Assembly: GCA_964455935.1 (NCBI GenBank)
Contig: CAYVZU010000093.1
Coordinates: forward strand, 1 to 15,810
Source of the DNA: CAYVZU01 sp964455935
GTDB lineage: Bacteria; Fibrobacterota; CAYVZU01
Direction: 5' to 3'
DNA length: 15,810 nucleotides
Shown: in pieces, positions 12,911-15,810 of the stretch
Layout: every line of letters starts with the position of its first letter
Numbering within the stretch: position 1 is the stretch's first letter
Notes under the pieces: model-generated
The model's input: only the letters and a program-made list of their open reading frames with translations
Told to the model about the DNA's origin: nothing
The model's database searches: none
Position numbers and translations under genes: made by a program

Positions 12911-14101
12911 ATGAAAATGGCACAGCACCACTCCAAGAAGGACAGCCAATACCCCGCTTCATTTGTGGCAACGACCATGGCCGGGCTGGAGGGTGTGCTG
13001 GCGGACGAACTTCAGACTTTGGGCGGCCAGGAAATCTCTTTGCACACGCGCGCGGTGCGGTTTCAGGGCGATAAGGCTCTAATGTACTCCGCCAACCTTA
13101 ATTTGCGCACGGCCTTGCGTGTGCTGAAACCGATCCACAATTTCCGGGCCGCGGACGCGCAGGCCCTCTATGATGGCGTCGCGCAGGTCAATTGGAGCGA
13201 CTACCTGGATGTGCGCGGCACGCTCGCTGTGGAGAGCTCGGTCCGGTCACCCTATTTCAATCATCCCAACTTTGTGAGCCTCAAGGTCAAAGACGCAATT
13301 GTGGACCAGTTCCGGAACCGATTCGGGAGCCGGCCCTCGGTGGATGTAGAAAATCCCCGATTACGGATCTATATCCATGTCTTCGAAGACCACTGTCATC
13401 TTTTTCTCGACAGCTCCGGCGCATCGCTGCATCTGCGGGGATACCGTTTGGAAGCGGGAAAAGCGCCTCTCAACGAGGTGCTTGCTGCGGGCATGATCCT
13501 GCTTTCGGGGTGGAAACCGGAACAGCCGTTTCTCGATCCCTTGTGCGGCTCGGGAACGCTGGTGATCGAGGCCGGCCTTTTGGCCGCCGACGCCGCGCCT
13601 CAACTGGGACGCGGGCAGTTCGGTTTCATGCATTGGAAAGACTTCGATGCGGGCTTATGGGCCGGCCTGGAACAGCAGGCTCGCGCGCGGGTTCACGCGC
13701 CCAAAGCGGAGATTGCCGGATCGGATATTTCCGCCGGAAACATCGATATTGCCCGCAGAAACGCCGGCCGGGCCGGTCTGGGCGCCGGAGTTCAGTTTCA
13801 GGTCAAGGCGTTTGAGGAACTTCCACCGCCTTGGCCCCAGGGTGTGATAATCACCAATCCACCCTATGGTCTGCGGCTCAACCAGGACCGGCTAGGTGAA
13901 TTCTACGGGGAGATCGGGACCCGGCTCAAACACAATTTCATGGGCTACGACGTCTGGATACTCAGCGCAAACAAAGAGGCGCTCAAGCATGTGGGGCTGC
14001 ATGCTTCGCGCAAGCTTACGCTCCACAATGGTCCGCTCGAATGCAAGTTTCAGAAGTACTCGATATATGCGGGAAGCCTGAAGCGGAAAAAACCGGAATG
14101 A
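12911..14101 (+). CDS. THUMP-domain SAM-dependent RNA methyltransferase (RlmL/YpsC-like)
   Basis: 396 aa, the only clear plus-strand gene. The N-terminal THUMP-type RNA-binding region (about 15-165; FVATTMAGLEGVLADELQ, then LRIYIHVFEDHCHLFLDSSGASLHLRGYR) is followed by an UPF0020/Rossmann methyltransferase domain. The latter has DPLCGSGTLVIEA (209-221, SAM binding), GSDIS (270-274) and TNPPYG (315-320), the N-methyltransferase catalytic motif. Related proteins make m2G in 23S rRNA (the N-terminal half of E. coli RlmKL, G2445). Here no RlmK-like second domain is fused, so the protein is the single-function form common outside gammaproteobacteria. The start is either 12911 or 12917; neither has a clear ribosome binding site. 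It ends convergently 24 bases from the response-regulator gene. Confidence 0.9.
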   Translation: MKMAQHHSKKDSQYPASFVATTMAGLEGVLADELQTLGGQEISLHTRAVRFQGDKALMYSANLNLRTALRVLKPIHNFRAADAQALYDGVAQVNWSDYLDVRGTLAVESSVRSPYFNHPNFVSLKVKDAIVDQFRNRFGSRPSVDVENPRLRIYIHVFEDHCHLFLDSSGASLHLRGYRLEAGKAPLNEVLAAGMILLSGWKPEQPFLDPLCGSGTLVIEAGLLAADAAPQLGRGQFGFMHWKDFDAGLWAGLEQQARARVHAPKAEIAGSDISAGNIDIARRNAGRAGLGAGVQFQVKAFEELPPPWPQGVIITNPPYGLRLNQDRLGEFYGEIGTRLKHNFMGYDVWILSANKEALKHVGLHASRKLTLHNGPLECKFQKYSIYAGSLKRKKPE

Positions 14102-14125
14102 TCGCCGGAACGCGTGTTGCGCGCG

Positions 14126-14836
14126 CTATGCTTGAGGTTCCGGATCCAGCAGAAGAATTTCTTTAATCGCCCCAAACTGCTTCAGGTTTTTAACAAGCTC
14201 GGAATAGTGCAGTAGCTTCTCGGCCAGTTCCTCGGACCGGCGGCTTGCCTTAAAGATTTTCTCCGTGGTTTCCCATGATTTTAGTCCGGGCGGAATGGTG
14301 GACCGCATTTGGCTCACCAGCCCACTCATGGCCGAGAGAACCCCCAAAAAATCGTGGGCAATGGCGTCGGTGTTCTCGATCAACTTCACGATTTCGCGCA
14401 ATTTTTCGGTTGTGTGGCTCAAATCGGTCTTGAGCTGTTTGCACAAGGTATTCAGGGAGAAAACCGTCAGCAGCTTGGAGGCGATTTCGCCGCCCTCGAA
14501 GGGCTTGCGAATAAAACCCGTTCCGCCCACCTCGAAGCACTGGTCGATGACCTTCGATTCGTAAGCGTTGGAAATAAAGATCACAGGAACCTCGCGCGTG
14601 CGCGGCCCCGCGCGAATGGCGCGGCACGTCTCGATTCCGTTCATGTCCGGCATGATAAGATCCAGCAGAATGGCATCCATCTTCCGGCCGGAAAGGATTC
14701 CCAGGGCTTCGGCCCCGCTCTTGGCCAAAACGATATTCTCGAATCCCTGGGCCCAAAGGGCCTGCGACATGAGAAACAAGTGCTCCTCGTTATCGTCGAC
14801 CAGAAGGAGTCTTTTGCGCCTAAGTGACAGATTCAT
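14126..14836 (-). CDS. response regulator with C-terminal kinase-type phosphoacceptor helical domain, no ATPase
   Basis: 236 aa cytosolic signalling protein. The receiver domain (about 8-125) is intact: D14/D15 acidic pair, phosphoacceptor D59 (LLDLIMPDMNG), S89 (FISNA) and K111 (IRKPF). After a helical linker, residues 150-218 read DAIAHDFLGVLSAMSG...KIFKASRRSEELAEKLLHYSEL. This matches the dimerisation/phosphoacceptor (DHp) helices of HDFNNLL-type histidine kinases, with H161 as the candidate phosphohistidine. No ATP-binding N, G1 or G2 boxes follow, so it cannot autophosphorylate by itself. It may relay phosphate between D59 and H161 in trans, or dimerise only. There is no DNA-binding output domain. 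It is downstream of ispG, 119 bases away; no functional link is evident. Confidence 0.88.
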   Translation of the reverse strand: MNLSLRRKRLLLVDDNEEHLFLMSQALWAQGFENIVLAKSGAEALGILSGRKMDAILLDLIMPDMNGIETCRAIRAGPRTREVPVIFISNAYESKVIDQCFEVGGTGFIRKPFEGGEIASKLLTVFSLNTLCKQLKTDLSHTTEKLREIVKLIENTDAIAHDFLGVLSAMSGLVSQMRSTIPPGLKSWETTEKIFKASRRSEELAEKLLHYSELVKNLKQFGAIKEILLLDPEPQA

Positions 14837-14955
14837 GGTGTTTTACCGCTAAAAGTAATCCGAATCAACAAATGTATTCTTTCGCAAGCCATTTGTAAAT
14901 AGACCAGTGGTTATGCGCTTGGCAGAACCCCAAGACCAAGACGAAGCAGGCAAAA

Positions 14956-15810
14956 TCAACGGGGCGCGCCCGCCTTGGCCAGCTGCTCGACCTCGCGAAT
15001 GAGAGTGTCGAAGATCTGGGCCTCTTCGACCCGGTATTGCTTTTGGCCTTTCTTAAAGATCCAGCCGCATCCAGGCCCGCAGGCCACGCCCACATCCGCC
15101 TCGGCGGCTTCGCCCGGCCCATTGACTTCGCAGCCCATTACGGCGACCTTCAGCGGAACCTTTACGGAGCGCAGCCGGCGCTCGACTTCTTCGGCAATGG
15201 CGATAAGATTGACCTTGGTGCGTCCGCAGGTGGGACACGAAACCAGGCGCGGCCCCCGGCTTCGCAGATCCAGCGACTTGAGGATTTCCCAGGCGACCGG
15301 CAGCTCTTCGACCGGATCGGCGGTGAGAGAAACGCGAAGCGTGTCGCCGATCCCTTCGGCCAGCAGGGCGCCAATACCAACCGCCGAGTAGATTGAACCC
15401 GACCACCGGGTCCCGGCCTCGGTGATGCCCAGATGAAGAGGATAGTCACGCTCGGACGCCATGCGACGGTACGCGGCCAAGGTTGTACGAACGTCGGCGG
15501 CTTTCAACGAGATGACAATATTCCGGTAATCCAGTTCTTCCAGAAAGGCAATGTGGCGCAAGGCGCTCTCGACCATGGCATCGGCCGTGGGTCCGCCATG
15601 GCGCGCCGCCAGGTCTTTTTCGACCGAGCCGGAATTCACGCCGATGCGGATGGGCACGTTGCGCGAACGGGCCGCCGCCACCACAATCTCCACATTCTTG
15701 CGCGAGCCGATGTTGCCCGGGTTGATCCGCAGCTTGTCGATACCTTCCGCCAGAGCGATCAGGGCCAGCTCGTGGCGAAAATGAATGTCCGCCACAAGGG
15801 GAATGGCGAT
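14956..15810 (-). CDS. ispG: 4-hydroxy-3-methylbut-2-en-1-yl diphosphate synthase, 3' part
   Basis: Partial: 284 codons are visible and the gene runs off the right edge, so the real start lies outside and perhaps 70-90 N-terminal residues are missing. IspG (GcpE) makes HMBPP from MEcPP in the MEP isoprenoid pathway. The TIM barrel part begins IPLVADIHF, then EGIDKLRINPGNIG, IPIRIGVNSGSVEKDL and HLGITEAGT. The C-terminal Fe-S domain has CPTCGRTKVNLIAIAEEVERRL and MGCEVNGPGEAAEADVG, supplying the [4Fe-4S] cysteines; a further pair (CGPGC) precedes WIFKKGQKQYRVEE. This indicates the MEP pathway and the short bacterial form, without the extra central domain of plant-type enzymes in the visible part. 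A GTG at 15793-15795 could be misread as a start but lies inside the VADIHF motif. Confidence 0.96.
   Translation of the reverse strand: MAIPLVADIHFRHELALIALAEGIDKLRINPGNIGSRKNVEIVVAAARSRNVPIRIGVNSGSVEKDLAARHGGPTADAMVESALRHIAFLEELDYRNIVISLKAADVRTTLAAYRRMASERDYPLHLGITEAGTRWSGSIYSAVGIGALLAEGIGDTLRVSLTADPVEELPVAWEILKSLDLRSRGPRLVSCPTCGRTKVNLIAIAEEVERRLRSVKVPLKVAVMGCEVNGPGEAAEADVGVACGPGCGWIFKKGQKQYRVEEAQIFDTLIREVEQLAKAGAPR

Noticed and set aside
12618..12971. Minus-strand 117-codon ORF between M23 and the methyltransferase gene
   Set aside because: It overlaps the start of the well-supported methyltransferase gene, has no recognisable motif and no good ribosome binding site.
14837..14955. Small gene or RNA between ispG and the response regulator gene
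   Set aside because: The 119 bases show no ORF with a ribosome binding site, no tRNA-like fold and no clear terminator.
15793..15795. GTG as the start of ispG
   Set aside because: It is the Val of the conserved IPLVADIHF motif. The frame stays open to the window edge, so the gene is cut by the window.

Overview
The window looks like a chromosomal stretch from a moderately GC-rich bacterium whose core feature is one long minus-strand branched-chain amino acid (BCAA) biosynthesis cluster. In transcription order it reads ilvD - ilvB - ilvN - ilvC - leuA - leuC - leuD - (cysteine hydrolase) - leuB, from about 11.3 kb down to 0.1 kb. It encodes acetolactate synthase (large and small subunits), ketol-acid reductoisomerase, dihydroxy-acid dehydratase and the whole leucine branch. 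No transaminase or threonine deaminase is in view. Gene types are mixed: an E. coli-like LeuA, short LeuC/LeuD of the archaeal/LeuC2 class, a KARI of the fungal/Bacteroidetes-like class, and a LeuB with an 'APKY' cofactor loop. Together with many short palindromic intergenic repeats, this suggests an environmental lineage such as the PVC/Omnitrophota-like phyla. That placement is a guess from gene style and no taxonomic marker is present.

The most notable region is the 457-base leader between ilvD and the upstream M23 peptidase gene. On the minus strand it contains a sigma70-like promoter (TTGACA, 17 bases, TAAATT). A 24-codon leader ORF follows almost immediately, with two BCAA codon clusters (Leu-Ile-Leu and Ile-Leu-Val-Leu). 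Next comes a perfect intrinsic terminator whose 5' arm can instead pair, over 11 bases, with a segment inside the end of the leader ORF. This is the architecture of a translation-coupled transcription attenuator. Two more strong hairpins and a possible second promoter lie between it and ilvD.

Most spacers in the cluster hold palindromic repeats of several families. There are three copies of a ~136-bp element with ACCACAGAG/CTCTGTGGT ends, two copies of a GGACACGG/CCGTGTCC palindrome, a GGGATTAGGG/CCCTAATCCC inverted pair around an ATCTGTG-rich palindrome, and a TAGTTAG/CTAACTA-type palindrome. The leuA/leuC junction is the exception: it is a 4-base ATGA overlap.

Upstream of the cluster lie a membrane-anchored M23 peptidase (minus), a divergent THUMP-type rRNA methyltransferase (plus), a response regulator fused to a kinase-like phosphoacceptor helical domain but no ATPase (minus), and the 3' part of ispG (minus) running off the right edge. 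I saw no tRNA, rRNA, CRISPR array, transposase or phage gene.
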